From the NCBI GenBank assembly GCA_002633025.1, contig NMRB01000616.1:1-64000 (forward strand): a DNA stretch of 64,000 nt, given 5' to 3'. Position 1 is the stretch's first letter; the number at the start of each line of letters is the position of its first letter. A program made the translations under genes and the position numbers. This document shows, piece after piece, positions 11,801 to 22,186 of this stretch. This DNA comes from Notospermus geniculatus. Lineage: Eukaryota; Nemertea; Pilidiophora; Heteronemertea; Lineidae. The notes beneath the pieces are model-generated. The model was not told where the DNA came from, did no database searches, and was given only the letters and a program-made list of their open reading frames with translations.

Positions 11801-14800
11801 GCGTTTTGGAATCGATTCAGCTGAAACGCTGTACCCAAATCGCTTTGACTCACTGGCATCTGAATGGACCGAGGCAATTTATCGAGATTGCCTGATTTCG
11901 CACATGCGCAGGTAGCTTCCCTTTTTAGCCACTGGACTGCTGAAGAGCAGGTTGTTTTGAAAGGATACAGTTTTCGCATCTTCGTTACAAAATTCCCGAC
12001 TATTTTCACAAAATGGCTGTGTGGGGCAATAACTAGACCCTTTTACTGGTTGCGCTTGCTCCGAGCATTTTTCATGGGCGCAGCCATCTTTGTAATGGTG
12101 ATCGTCGCCTCCGCGACATCGTCGCCTCCGCGACAATGTGCTATGTGATCATACGTGGTGCTGAATCGCGCAATACGCTTCGATTACGAACAAGCTGAAT
12201 CGCTTTGGCACAATCTCAAAACACTCTTAATGGCGTGTGTGAATGCTCACTCCCAAATCAATCTATGCTGAATCGTTTTCCGCAGGTCGCTTTGGGGAAT
12301 GCGATTCAGAACAGATTTAGGTGAGAACACGGCTTTAGAAAAAGATGAAGAGATGTGTTTCTAACTGCAGTTATTTAGTGTAGCCTCCTCCATCACCATC
12401 ATTTCATTGTTGATGGTATCTTGACAGGGCGCAGAGGTGTGACGTGACCTGTGTGAAGTGCGCGTTGACGTAACGTCACTGGGACATGCACGGCTCATTT
12501 CGCTGCGCCTCTGCAGCATGTGCCCCCAGCATGGCGGCTTGTGACGTCATTTGCAAGGCCTCTATAGTCGTTGCAAGGGGTTCAATGCATCACTAACTGG
12601 TTTCTGATCGTTTCAAACATACCTTGTACACGATTTGCCAAAATAAAGACAGCCAAAAGTGAGGGGATTACTAGTAGGCCTACATTTAGATGCAACAAGG
12701 CTCAGACCTGGGTCCCTACTCATAAACTTACTTCAGTCTTTTGTGTTGAACAAAGGATAAGTGTCACACTTAGGTGTGAGCAGTTTTATGAGTGTGGGAC
12801 CAGGGTCCATATTCATAAACATACTTACCTTTTCTGTTTGTATTTGTTCCTGCAAAAGAAAACAATGTTCATGAGACAAAGATTAACTGATCTGTGCACG
12901 AGTGGGAGGGCATGCTTAAGTCTCAAGGAGTTCAAGTAAGCCGCCTAGTCAGGTGATAATATGGTTGGTTCGTGGTGTGGGCACGAGGGAGATGTTAACA
13001 CATTTCGAAGGGAGCTTCAAAGGCATGTGCGATTATCTAATGGTATTGTTGTTCTGTCTCTCAGCTCTTCTTTGATTGTGAGTATTGGGAGGGAGCGATT
13101 GGAGGAGGCCTCGGGTTGGCTGAGCCCAATACCGGGCGTTTGCCTGAGTATTCTTCCCCAGTACTCAGCTACAAAATGAGGAAAGAGAGGTACTTGAGGT
13201 GGGGGTAACACCCCAAGTATAAACTCTCTCGACGAATGACGTCATCAAGCATTCTCTCGCTGGACGCCGGGGGTGGCGGCGTTTGCCGGGACTTGCGTTC
13301 AGGGGGGCGACAGTTCAGGAGGCGGACGAGCAGGAGGAGTAACGGAAAACAGTTTTTTCCCGTTTTTTTTAAAGGAGGAATTTGCCCCCTTGCCCCCCCC
13401 CCATATCCTTGCTTTCCTCGTTTTACTCGGGCTCGTTTGCCGGAGTATTCTTCCCCCAGTACTCACCTACAAAATGAGGAAAGAGAGGTTGTACTTGGGG
13501 TGGGAAAAAATTTGAATTTGACAGAAATAATACATACCTGAAGTTGTTCTTCTAACATTCCTATTTCTTTCTCCTTTCCTTTTAATAAAATCTGTGCATA
13601 TGGCGTGATGTAAGTATTTTCTAACTCCAACTGCAAGAGATGATGGCTGGCATTTATTGATTGTAATTCGGTGACACATGAAAATCATCCAGACACAGAA
13701 CAAATGAAACATAACAACAAGAGATATTTTGAAACAATAGTTTCTTGCTGAGTAAGACTGTTTTGAAACATGTCAAAACACTTTCAGCAGAAGTTAAATA
13801 TCACATTATGTGCATCTTTTAAAAGCTAAAGCATGAGACTTTTCTGTGCACCATTGTGTCCAAAGGTCATGATTAGATGCTGAGCCAAAACAGAAAACTA
13901 ACAAGAATGCTGTTTTAAGGTGAAGGGATACCTAAGGAAAAAATAATGCACGCACAACATTGAAAACTCTATATCTTTTCTATGACCAAAAGTAATCTAT
14001 TTAACCAAGTTTATTATTTAAGTATAGACCCTCCTCCGTACATTCTGATAAAGAAATGTGGATTTGGGTTAGTAGTAATGGTATTAATTAACTTTTAATT
14101 AGACCCTAAAATTTCATTTTCGGGACGAAATTCTGACTCGTGGGTACCGACTACGCGGTTACGGATTATACCATTACCTAAAGACAGGTAGTCTGCAGGT
14201 GCCTATAGAGAGTTTTCTCCCAAAAATTGTTTCAGTTTCCCGTTATAAACTAATTAAGGTCTAAAAATGCCCTGATTCACATTTTTTGGCTCACGGGAAG
14301 ATTTCACTCGGATATCACCAAAATCTCTCTATAGGCACCTGGGGAACTAAGTTTACTATCAGATAAAACCAATACTTCATGTAAATCATCAACCAATTAA
14401 GTGCAAAACAAAACCGAAAATCGCAGGAAAAGCGGGTGATTGCGGCTCAGTCGATCAATGCATGATTGTTATTCAAATTAAGTCCTTTCCCGCCTGGTTA
14501 GTAGAGTCCGTTTCAAAGTTTACCACTCGTCACGCATTTTTTATTTGTCTGCAATCGATTTCACATGCCTCAATCGATCGGCCAACAACTCCTAAACATT
14601 CTTGGCTCGAGTTTAGGAATGGGTTGTAGTAATGGGCAGTGAACCAAGATCAGGTGACGGGGTGCTATAATGAGCTGCCGCACAATAGATTAGTTCTGAG
14701 ACCGCCACTAGGCCTGTGCTGATCTGTTAGGTATCCCTTCACCTTAAGTTATCAAGTATGAATGGAATATTTGAGTAGGCCTACCTCACGTTGCTTATTT

Positions 14801-17800
14801 TTATTGACGGCTTCTTCCAGCTGTTGTGTCAACTCTGTCAACTGTTCCTTCGCCTTTTTCAGACGCGCGTCTTTCTCATCTAGTTGTTTGGATTGGTCTT
14901 GGACTTTTTTGGTAAGGCTAGCAATCTAAAGAAATTAGAAAAATTCTTCATCATAACATGGAAATGGATAAAAAGAAAATTTATGGTTAGACATGGACAC
15001 ATCACCATCAGCTCGCAGATCACTCGCGTACATTCCGAGGTTTGAAAACTTAACCTTGGTGTTCTTTCCCAGATGGTACTGAAACCTCAGGGCCCATGTC
15101 ACAGGATGGCTTGTCAATGAAAGAGATGGAGGAGTAGCACTCATGGGGATTTGGCCGAGTGGTAAAGGCGTGCTGCCTCTGAGTGCTGGCAATTGATGCC
15201 TTATGCGAGGGTCCGTGGGTTTGAGTCCGGTAGGAAGCTATGTCTTTCACCATTAGAAACCCGTTATTATTACTTGCTATTATGAATATTGATGTAGATG
15301 ACGTAAGAATGGGAATTATGACCATGGTATTATATCTCATTTGTAACTGTCAAATTTATTTCAATGCAACAATCATACCTCTGTGTCCTTTTTGATTATT
15401 TCATTTTTAGCCGTCTCTATGTCGTCTTTGTTCTTTGCCGTGATGATATCAATATTACCTTGCATTTTAGACAGTGCAGTCATTATTGTGCCGACATTTT
15501 GGCCAAGTGGCAGCTCCTGCAACAAATATACAAATAATCATCACATAAAATGGCAAACAGGTCACAATAGTCGACATTTTTATGCATACTGCTACTGAAT
15601 GCTGGATCTGCATAATATAATGGCAAATTACAGTGTTTTTAACAGCCTGTATTTAAATCTTTATTCATGGTATCGCAATCGGAGATTACATACATGCCCA
15701 AGCTTTAGCGACACTGATCACTATTCTCTTTTTGTAGTAGTTGTGGTCACACCTGTGGTTCACTCAGGGTCAGGTTTACGACGTCAAGATGGCCGATCAG
15801 CCATTCAGCATTTTGTCTACCTGATTGATGATAGAGTGTCAAAGGGAGATTTGCTGAAGAGAACTTTTCAAATCATATATGATATTACCTCCTGAAACTG
15901 TTCTTTTAATGTTCCAAGCTCCTTCAAGATCTGTGACAGACTTCCTTCCACAATCAACAAACGCCTCTCTTCAACTTTCTTCTGGAAATAGGATTCATAA
16001 ACAGACCCACTGACTGCAGGTACAATACATGTACTTCACTGATAAGGGGTCATGAGACTTATGTAATGATGATGAATATTTATTTGAAAGCACGATCCAG
16101 ACTGAGACCTGCGTCCCTACAAATCGGTACAGCTCGCTCTCTCCACGCATGCGCAAGGCGCACATTGCGAACATGTGTCCTATGGGGTATTCCCCTTACA
16201 GACAAACGGGGTCCCGGCAGAGAACTCGACCGCCACATACATGTACAATATCTTGCTCGTGGTCGAATTGCATTGAGTTATAGAGTCAATTTTGGCAATC
16301 AATATCAACTGTTCATGACCAATAATTTCATACGGGTAACTCCGAACAGTTGTATGCCACGAAGACTGCTTGTATACAACGACGCCGATCTACAATAAAG
16401 GCGGTGTGGTTTTGAAGATCTCCATGAGGAAATAAAGCGATCAGAATTGTTGTCATGCAAGCAAGCAGTCTTAGTGGCGCGTTCCGAAAGAGGTTGGCGA
16501 ATCGATCAGAGGGTTGTGGGTTCGAATCTCGGTGCCATCACAGATTATTTTTCGTTTTTTCTCATTTGGCAGCTGTGCTGAGATCTTTACTGTTCAAGAG
16601 CGTGGTGGCAAGTGAAACCAACTGTGACCGTCCGAGAGGGTGTATCGTTTTCAGAGGTAGTTTGGAAGTGCCTTGTGGCTGTTCGTAATTTCTACCTCTG
16701 CCGCTTGGGGTTTATATCTATTAAGTTCAGCTTTAACCACCAGGCCAAATCCCCATCTTCAAAAAAGATGGTTCAATGGCCTATTTTAAACAAGGCGTCC
16801 ATCACCTCGTTTCACCATAGAAACCCGTTATTATTACTTGCCATTATGAATATTGATGTAGATGACGTAAGAATTGTAATTATGGCCATGGTATAGAGGT
16901 TCTTCACGTGACGTCACAGCTCAAAATTTCTGCCATTTTGGCCGTCAAATAAATGACGCAACGTCACAGCATCAACACAGCGTTCAGCACGTAGTTTTAA
17001 CGTTGTTGGCAGTCATCGGCCTTTTCTACAGCAAGCCGTTTGGACGATTCGCTTTGTTTTCAACACAGTTTTCACACCAGACCAACTACTTATGCTCAGA
17101 AACTGTGAGAGGTAAAGTGATTTGTTGAGTTGTATGCTCCCAGTGGTCTGTACGGGCCGCTAAACTTTTGAACCGAGTACAAGATGGCAGCCTTCATGGC
17201 TTCACTTTGACGGTCAGTATGGTGGCCGTGTGACGTCAGTGAAAAACCTCTATTCTCACTTGTAACTGTCAAATTTATTTCAATGCAACCATCATACCTC
17301 TTCATCCTTCTTTTTGATTTCTTCATTTTCAGCCGTCTCTATGTCGTCATGGTTCTTTGCCGAGATGTCATCAATATCAATAGCACCTTGCATCGGCTGG
17401 CTGGTTCTATTAGACAAAGATCGCATGGTTCCTGTCCGATCTAGCTGTGAACATTCGAAAAATGGCAATCAACTACCATATGATTTCTTGATGTGCAGTT
17501 CATCACTATCTTTTGTAAACAACGGTGAAAACAAATCTTTAAATGAAATGGTCCATGGACCATGTGCTCACCGGGTTGGACATAACAGTCTAATGACAGA
17601 GGGATGAGCAATCTGGGTCAAGTCTTTCCCGAGTAGGACTTTGATGATTTGGTGGGGCCACCTGGCGGCCATATTGGATGTCCGATCGGGCCGGAACTTC
17701 ACATGCACATAAAGGTCATCTGCAGGGGGCCACATAGCACATTGGTGCGCTTTGGGTCACGTCGTTCCTGAGTTACAGCACTTTGACGATTTTCGGTTTA

Positions 17801-20800
17801 CGCCACCTGGCGGCCATATTGGATGCCCGATTGGGCTAGAACTTCACATGCACATAAAGGTCATCTGCAGAGGGCCACATAGCACATTGGAGCGCTTTGG
17901 GTCAACTCGTCCCTGAGTTACAGCACTTTGATGATTTTCGGGTTACGCCATCTGGCGGCCATATTGGATGTCCGATCAGACCGAAACTTCACATGCACAT
18001 AAAGGTCAACTGCAGGGAGCCACATAGCAAATTGGAGCACTTTGGGTTAAGTCGTTCCTGAGTTACAGCACTTTGATGATTTGGGGGTTACGCCACCTGG
18101 TGGCCATGTTGGAAGTCAAATCAGGCCGAAATTCGACATGCATGTAAAGGTCATCTAGAGGGACGTAAATATCAAATTTGAGCACTCTACGTCAAGTCGT
18201 TCCTGAGTAATAGCAGTTACTTGATTTTCAGGTTACGCCACCTGGCGGCCATATTGGATGTCCAATCGGGTATTTTTAAAGGTACCCCTCCAATGCATGT
18301 TTATGCAAGATATGAAGTCGCTTGGTGAAAAAATGACAAACTGTGGCAGGTTCGTAACTTTTGTCGAACTTTGACCTCTGTGACCTTGAAAAGTACGTCA
18401 AATCAAAAACCCGTTATATATGTTATGTATCCTTATTAGCTACACCTATGATAAAAATTTGGAGATCTAGTCATTAGTTCAGGAGTTATTGCACTTTTTG
18501 TGTTTTCGGTTTCTGCCACCTGGTGGCCAAGCTAAGAGTTGAATCGGACCGAAACTTGGTGTCGTGGGTCATCTGACCTAGGGGTATATATGTACAAAGT
18601 TTCAGATCAATAGCTGTGGCGGTTACGAAACGTGCCCTGCTAACGGAACACAACGACGACGGACGCTGCACCATTGTAATAGCTCACTCCGGTGAGCTAA
18701 AAATGTGTTCAGATCAGGTAGGCTGATGTGTGAAAGTTTGAGAGAAAAGAAGATAAGGCATATGCATTCATATGCTGGCAAAGTACTACAGAACATTCAG
18801 GGTTCAGTTTCAGGCAGAAGAAATCATGCTAATTAACCTACAGATGCCAGATCAGCTTGTTGCAACTTAATATTGACTGTGACCAGCAGATTGAGGAAAA
18901 TGTCTGAGCTGCTAACATCACATATGAAATGGTCCATGGACCATGTGCTCACTGGGTTGGACATAATAGTCTAATGACAAAGGGAGGTACATATCAGTTA
19001 TGAGCAATCTGGGTCAAGTCATTCCCAGGTAGGACTTTGATGATTTTGGGGTTATGCCACCTGGCGGCCATATTGGATGTCCGATTGGGCTGGAACTTCA
19101 GATGCACATACATGTAAAGGTCATTTGCAGGGGGCCACATAACACATTGGAGCGCTTTGGGGAAAGTCGTTCCTGAGTTACAGCAAATTGATGATTTTCG
19201 GGTCACGCCACCTGGCGGCCATATTGGATATCCGATCGGGCCGAAACTTCACATGGACATAAAGGTCATCTGCAGGGGGCCACATAGCACATTGGAGCAC
19301 TTTGGGTTAAGGCGTTCCTGAGTTACAGCACTTTGATGATTTTTGGGTTACGCCACCTGGTGGCTATGTTTGAAGTCAAATCAGGCCGAAATTTGACATG
19401 CATGTAAAGGTCATCTAGATGGAGGTAAATATCAAATTTGAGCATTCTGNTTGAATACCGCCCCCTGGTGAACAGATCTGACATTAATGTCCCTTTGAAC
19501 TGATGTAGAAAATATAATCCTATCTGTCCTGTCACTTTTGTATACAGATATATCATTGGGCCTGAGATATCGCCATATTTCGTTTTAAGGGAAACGCCCC
19601 CTGGAGAGCTTACTATGTGTCACATCGCGCTAATTTTTTGTTTCCGAGGAGAGTTCACCCAGGGCTACCTTCAGATGAAATTTGAAGTCTCTAGCTATTA
19701 TGGCTACAAAACGTCGGGCATAGTTTGACGGACGGGGTGACGGACTGACACGTGACGCCACTGAATACTTATTCTACTAGCTCTGCTGACCTTTGGTCAG
19801 CTGAGCTAAAAATGGCAAATAGGTCACAACAGTCGACACTTTATGCATATTGCTACTGAATGCTGGACCTGCATAATATAATGGCAAATTACAGTGTTTC
19901 ATAACAGGGGGAAGATTATGTAGATATCACATAAAAACTGCAATCAGCTGCTGGCTATTGCTTGTATTTAAATCTTCATCACTGCTGACTTGATGGCACC
20001 TTGATCCTTCTGATCACTGTTCTCTTTTGTAGTAGTTGTGGTCACACGTGGTTCACTCAGGGTCAGTTTACTATGTCAAGACGGATCATCAGCCATTCAG
20101 CATTTTGTCTACCTGATTGATGATAGAGTGTCAAAGGGAGATTTGCTGAAGAGAACTTTTCAAATCAAATATGAGATTACCTCCTGCAACTGTTCTCTTA
20201 TTGCTCTTCCCACCTCCTTCAAGATCTGTGACACACTTCCATCCACAATCAACAATGACTTCTCTTCAGCATTCTTCTGGAAACAGGATACAGAAACAGA
20301 CCTATCTGACTGCAGGTACAATACATGTACATGTACTGAACATGTACAATATCTTGCTGTGGTAGAATTGCATTTGACTTAGAGGGCCGTATGCACCAAA
20401 TGAAGATAATCTTCAACTCGGGTTGAGCCACAACTTTTCAATTGTTCAGGTTTACTGGGGTATGATGTGACAACGGAAAAGTTGTGGCTAAACCTGAGTT
20501 CAAGATTATCTTTGCTTGGTGCATACGGCCCATAGAGTCAATTTAGGCAATAGATATCAACTGTACATGTCCAATAATTTCATACTGGTAACTCCGAACA
20601 TTTGGGCAAGGGGGAGTGTTCGAGTGTCAACAAAAAAGGCACCTCGATGTAAAGATGACATTAGTTCATGTGAAACTACTGCCTCGAAATCGACTGCTGG
20701 ACATCACCATATTATTCATGCAGATATGGTTCAGCTGCATACTTACCTCATAACTAGCCTCGTGAGATTCATCTGAGCTCTGCTCAGTGGTCGCTGATTC

Positions 20801-22186
20801 ATTGCTACCTGCAAGTGTAATATATCTCTGATTATCAGATAGAGTTGTATACATGTATCACTAAATGAAAAACTCCAAAATCAACAAGCTTAGCGTTGAA
20901 CGTCCCCCGTCACCCGGATCAGAGGTCAAGGTCACACGTGAAACAAAACACCGTTACATTATACGGTACCAAATTTCATTGAATTATAATAGACAGTTGT
21001 TGAGAAATCAAGATTTGAAGTTCAATGTGTTTTTTTTGGCCCACCCGATATATGTACCAAGTTTCAGATCAATAGCCCCACTGGTTACGAAACGTGCCCT
21101 GCTAACGGACGACGACGGACGCACCACCATTGTAAGAGCTCACCACAGGTGAGCTAAAAAGTCTGAGTTCAGATTATAGTATCAACTTGCTCATGCCGTT
21201 ATTAAAAAAACTCACAAAAATGACATGGGATGTTGTTCTATTTTCCTAATACTTACTTATTTTTGAAAGCTTATCCTGGCATTTTCCAACTGTTTTGGCT
21301 AAAGCTTCTTGCTCCATGCCTTGAAGTATTTCTATCAGCAACTTGTAGCCGTCCTTTTTGCCTACGACGATCTTATCTCGCCTGGAAGTTTTAAATGTGC
21401 TCTCTAATTTATGTTAAAATCGAAGGCCCAAAACTACGAAAGTCATTGTGCCTGAGGAAGACCCCCGGTTGGGTCGAAAATTTGCGAAATTCGGAGACAA
21501 ATTTACTTTTCTTATCATTTTGTGTGCTCTATGTCGGATATCCATAACAACAAGAGACCATATCCACGGGGAGTGGGTACATGTATGATCTTACAATGGT
21601 CGCCCAAGAATACATATCACAGACATGTGCATTTTGGTCATCATCTCTACATCCGTGCACAAGTGTATGTCTTGGCAGTTCATTTCATAAATACCTTTGT
21701 AAATAGTCAATGATTTCATGGACTGCGCCCAGTTTGGGATAAGCATAGGGAGAAATGACTTCCAGAGTAAGAAGATTATCTTTTAGCTCCTTCACCATAT
21801 CTGGTGTCATCTGTTTAGCAAGATATTGGACGGTTTCAGCATGAATGGTTGTCAGCCTTCTGTCTTTCTGCTTCTGTTTTAGCTGAAACATATTGAATGT
21901 TAACTTTAATAGAGATATGTATAAGTTTACTGTCCACCAGCATCCAGAGATATTAGACCATGAGACTAAGAAATCAAGGGATCCAAATCCACAAAACAGC
22001 AATAGGCCTAGTGTCGAACAGGGCCCGATCAAGGATTCCCAAACGAAGGGAATGTAACCAAATCAATGCAGTGTGTGAACATGAAGCTGAAACTTATACG
22101 AAGAAGACAACCTACCGAAGTCGAGGCAGATTCATCTGAAGCATCTGCTGCATTTCCCCTGGATTCACCTTCACCAGCACTTTCAT
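5755..22186 (-). CDS. CARD-like / coiled-coil protein with tandem microexon tail (5' end incomplete)
   Basis: Exons in transcript order: 22116-22186, 21695-21882, 21257-21381, 20747-20808, 20181-20276, 17298-17444, 15889-15981, 15379-15516, 14785-14925, 13538-13630, then microexons 12829-12849, 11628-11648, 10614-10640, 8904-8939, 8366-8398, (7169-7205), 6742-6771 and terminal 5755-5808. Phases agree at every junction if the 37-nt exon is skipped, giving about 458 codons. The order is an acidic Ser/Glu linker, an all-helical CARD-like domain, a second acidic linker, a duplicated helical module, Lys/Glu-rich coiled coils, and a variable basic tail. The first exon shown starts in phase 1, so an upstream coding exon is missing; a candidate near 27.6 kb is discussed in the findings. 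CARD plus coiled coil is typical of signalling adaptors; function here is inference. Confidence 0.75.
6742..6771 (-). CDS. Microexon g (30 nt, RHNQTVVFEE)
   Basis: Acceptor TTTTCTTTTGCAG and donor GTAAGTCACAATAACC bound ten codons in phase 0, with the R-H-x-Q start. Confidence 0.6.
7169..7205 (-). CDS. Microexon f (37 nt, frame-changing)
   Basis: It has the same acceptor and donor blocks as its neighbours, but the exon is 37 nt, so including it shifts the frame by one. In phase 0 it reads GSSSPEESLSMQ plus one base. Joined to microexon g, the shifted frame reads eight more codons and stops at TGA. It may be an alternative C-terminal switch or a decayed unit. Confidence 0.4.
7251..7374. repeat. 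Foldback with G-rich arm
   Basis: GTTTGTACTTGTAGGGGGAG and about 35 more bases return as the reverse complement, ending TACAAGTACAAAC. It lies in the intron next to microexon f. Confidence 0.6.
8366..8398 (-). CDS. Microexon e (33 nt, RHGQSPHEEVP)
   Basis: Both flanking blocks are conserved (CTTTTGCAG acceptor, GTAAGTCACATTTTAA donor). Eleven codons in phase 0, with the R-H-x-Q start. Confidence 0.6.
8904..8939 (-). CDS. Microexon d (36 nt, RSARPKSGYYYS)
   Basis: The acceptor block is conserved, but the donor-side intron (GTAAGTCTTCTTTG) differs from the others. Twelve codons in phase 0. The exon core lacks the H-x-Q signature, so it is the most divergent unit. A TA-flanked foldback element starts 43 nt upstream, at 8982. 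Confidence 0.5.
8982..10164. mobile_element. TA-flanked foldback element (1183 bp), family 1
   Basis: The termini are CTCTAGATTTGTTCTTCTAA and its near reverse complement, flanked by TA (8980-8981, 10165-10166) inside a repeated intron unit. The inner arms carry the AGGAGGTAATAATCTAGGAG motif in inverted copies. A 186-bp internally deleted relative lies at 53023-53208. Confidence 0.7.
10614..10640 (-). CDS. Microexon c (27 nt, RRRQRKFQE)
   Basis: It has the same acceptor and donor blocks as microexon b. Nine codons in phase 0 give a strongly basic peptide. Arg at codon 1 and Gln at codon 4 are conserved with its neighbours. Confidence 0.6.
10756..11040 (-). mobile_element. tRNA-derived SINE, family A copy 1
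   Basis: On the minus strand a tRNA-like head has an A-box-like GTGGTGCAGTGGTTCGGG and a B box GGGTTCGAATCC. It is followed by a conserved core (GACAAGTCTCTTTGCCTCAC, AATGGGTACCGGTCGGAAAT). A second copy lies at 33330-33632. Confidence 0.65.
11144..11270 (+). mobile_element. tRNA-derived SINE, family B copy 1
   Basis: GGGGATTTGGCCTAGTGGTT resembles a tRNA A box and CATGGGTTCAATTC a B box. The tail AATGTCTTTCACC matches the copy at 15144-15262. Confidence 0.55.
11628..11648 (-). CDS. Microexon b (21 nt, RHSQTVP)
   Basis: Acceptor TTTTCTTTTGCAG and donor GTAAGTCACATTAACC bound seven codons in phase 0. A 661-bp foldback element (11674-12334) is inserted only 25 nt from its acceptor boundary. 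Confidence 0.6.
11674..12334. mobile_element. Non-autonomous PIF/Harbinger-like element (661 bp)
   Basis: Imperfect 14-bp terminal inverted repeats (AGCTGCGTTCACAC / AGCCGTGTTCTCAC) are flanked by TTA on both sides (11671-11673, 12335-12337). The other microexon units give the empty site GTTTGTTAGAAAAAGAT, so the insertion and the 3-bp duplication are clear. It is internally rich in CGATTCAG-type repeats. No long ORF. Confidence 0.75.
12829..12849 (-). CDS. Microexon a (21 nt, EQIQTEK)
   Basis: The acceptor is in TTGTTTTCTTTTGCAG and the donor is GTAAGTATG, with seven codons in phase 0. The acceptor-side intron sequence is the first appearance of the block repeated beside every later microexon. 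Gln at codon 4 and Thr at codon 5 match microexon b, so it may be the ancestral unit. Confidence 0.6.
13538..13630 (-). CDS. Coiled-coil exon (31 codons) preceding the microexon array
   Basis: Acceptor CATCTCTTGCAG and donor GTATGT bound 93 nt in phase 0. The peptide runs from LELENTYITPYAQ to GMLEEQLQ. It is the last ordinary-sized exon before the microexons. Confidence 0.75.
14785..14925 (-). CDS. Coiled-coil exon (47 codons)
   Basis: Minus-strand acceptor TTTCTTTAG and donor GTAGGC bound 47 codons in phase 0. The peptide starts IASLTKKVQDQ and is Lys/Glu/Gln rich with Leu at heptad spacing (KKAKEQLTELTQQLEE). It is a strong two-stranded coiled-coil candidate, contiguous with the next exon at 13538-13630 (31 codons, starts LELENTYITP, ends MLEEQLQ). 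Confidence 0.75.
15144..15262 (+). mobile_element. tRNA-derived SINE, family B copy 2
   Basis: It has the same head (TGGGGATTTGGCCGAGTGGT), the same middle (GATGCCTTATGCGAGGGTCC) and the same tail as copy 1. An inverted fragment is at about 16738-16830. Confidence 0.55.
15379..20276 (-). CDS. Duplicated two-exon module (copies 20181-20276 + 17298-17444 and 15889-15981 + 15379-15516)
   Basis: Exon 20181-20276 and exon 15889-15981 both encode a SLLIV/RLLIV-x-G-S-x-SQILKE helix. Exons 17298-17444 and 15379-15516 share MQG, AKN-x-DDIETA and a Lys/Glu-rich end. Flanking introns are also alignable: for example, the stretches before 15370 and 17290, and those around 15550-15640 and 19810-19905, are near copies. 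The duplication therefore copied a genomic block, not just exons. All four exons begin and end in phase 0. The copy at 17-20 kb has since been enlarged by transposon insertions. Confidence 0.7.
16478..16545 (+). other. tRNA-like sequence (B box)
   Basis: GGGTTGTGGGTTCGAATCTC is a good B box, but I could not fold a complete cloverleaf around it. Probably a SINE head. Confidence 0.3.
16896..17250. mobile_element. TA-flanked MITE (355 bp)
   Basis: The termini GAGGTTCTTCACGTGACGTC and GACGTCAGTGAAAAACCTC are inverted repeats, flanked by TA. The paralogous intron at about 15325-15345 lacks it and shows the empty site, so it inserted after the two-exon module duplicated. Confidence 0.75.
17640..18290. 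repeat. 145-bp tandem array, block 1
   Basis: CCACCTGGCGGCCATATTGG recurs at 17658, 17803, 17948, 18093 and 18238, exactly 145 bases apart. The element begins near 17545 (AAATGGTCCATGGACCATGT) and ends near 18710 (CCGGTGAGCTAAAAA), so the array is internal to a transposable element. Confidence 0.9.
18925..19815. mobile_element. Second copy of the element carrying the 145-bp array
   Basis: It starts AAATGGTCCATGGACCATGT and carries about three 145-bp units (from 19010 to 19450). It ends with CAGCTGAGCTAAAAA near 19812. One N interrupts it at 19450. A 3' end fragment of the same family is at about 21065-21160. Confidence 0.7.
20394..20531. mobile_element. GGGCCGTATGCAC-family MITE, copy 2
   Basis: It is the same hairpin as copy 1. 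The paralogous duplicated intron near 16270-16290 reads straight through without it, giving an empty site. A TAGAG repeat flanks the insertion. Confidence 0.65.
21257..21882 (-). CDS. Two exons encoding a CARD-like death-fold domain
   Basis: Exons 21695-21882 and 21257-21381 join in phase 2 to give about 104 residues. The pattern is that of a six-helix CARD: an N-terminal helix with YLAKQM, the stretch ELKDNLLTLEVISPYAY, an RRDKI motif across the splice junction, KLLIEILQ, and EALAKTV in the last helix. The RRDK-x(n)-LL-x-IL spacing is what I rely on. No catalytic or nucleotide-binding residues are expected or seen. A death domain or ARM-like helical bundle is the main alternative. Confidence 0.55.

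Larger units (their letters stand above)
5850..12830 (-). repeat. Repeated intron units carrying the microexons
   Basis: A block of several hundred bases recurs in the same orientation beside the microexons. Landmarks are the TAGCCTCCTCCATCACCATC run, the purine-rich GTTAGAGAGAGAG run, CCCTATTGTAGGCACATGTG, TCTGAGTCTAGTTGGTCTCG and GACTTGATGGAATGACAAAC. Full or partial copies lie near 5860-6240, 6815-7160, 8100-8365, 8440-8655, 10170-10613, 10670-10730, 11270-11627 and 12355-12420. Each microexon sits at the same place in its unit, so the units and exons amplified together. Confidence 0.75.
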
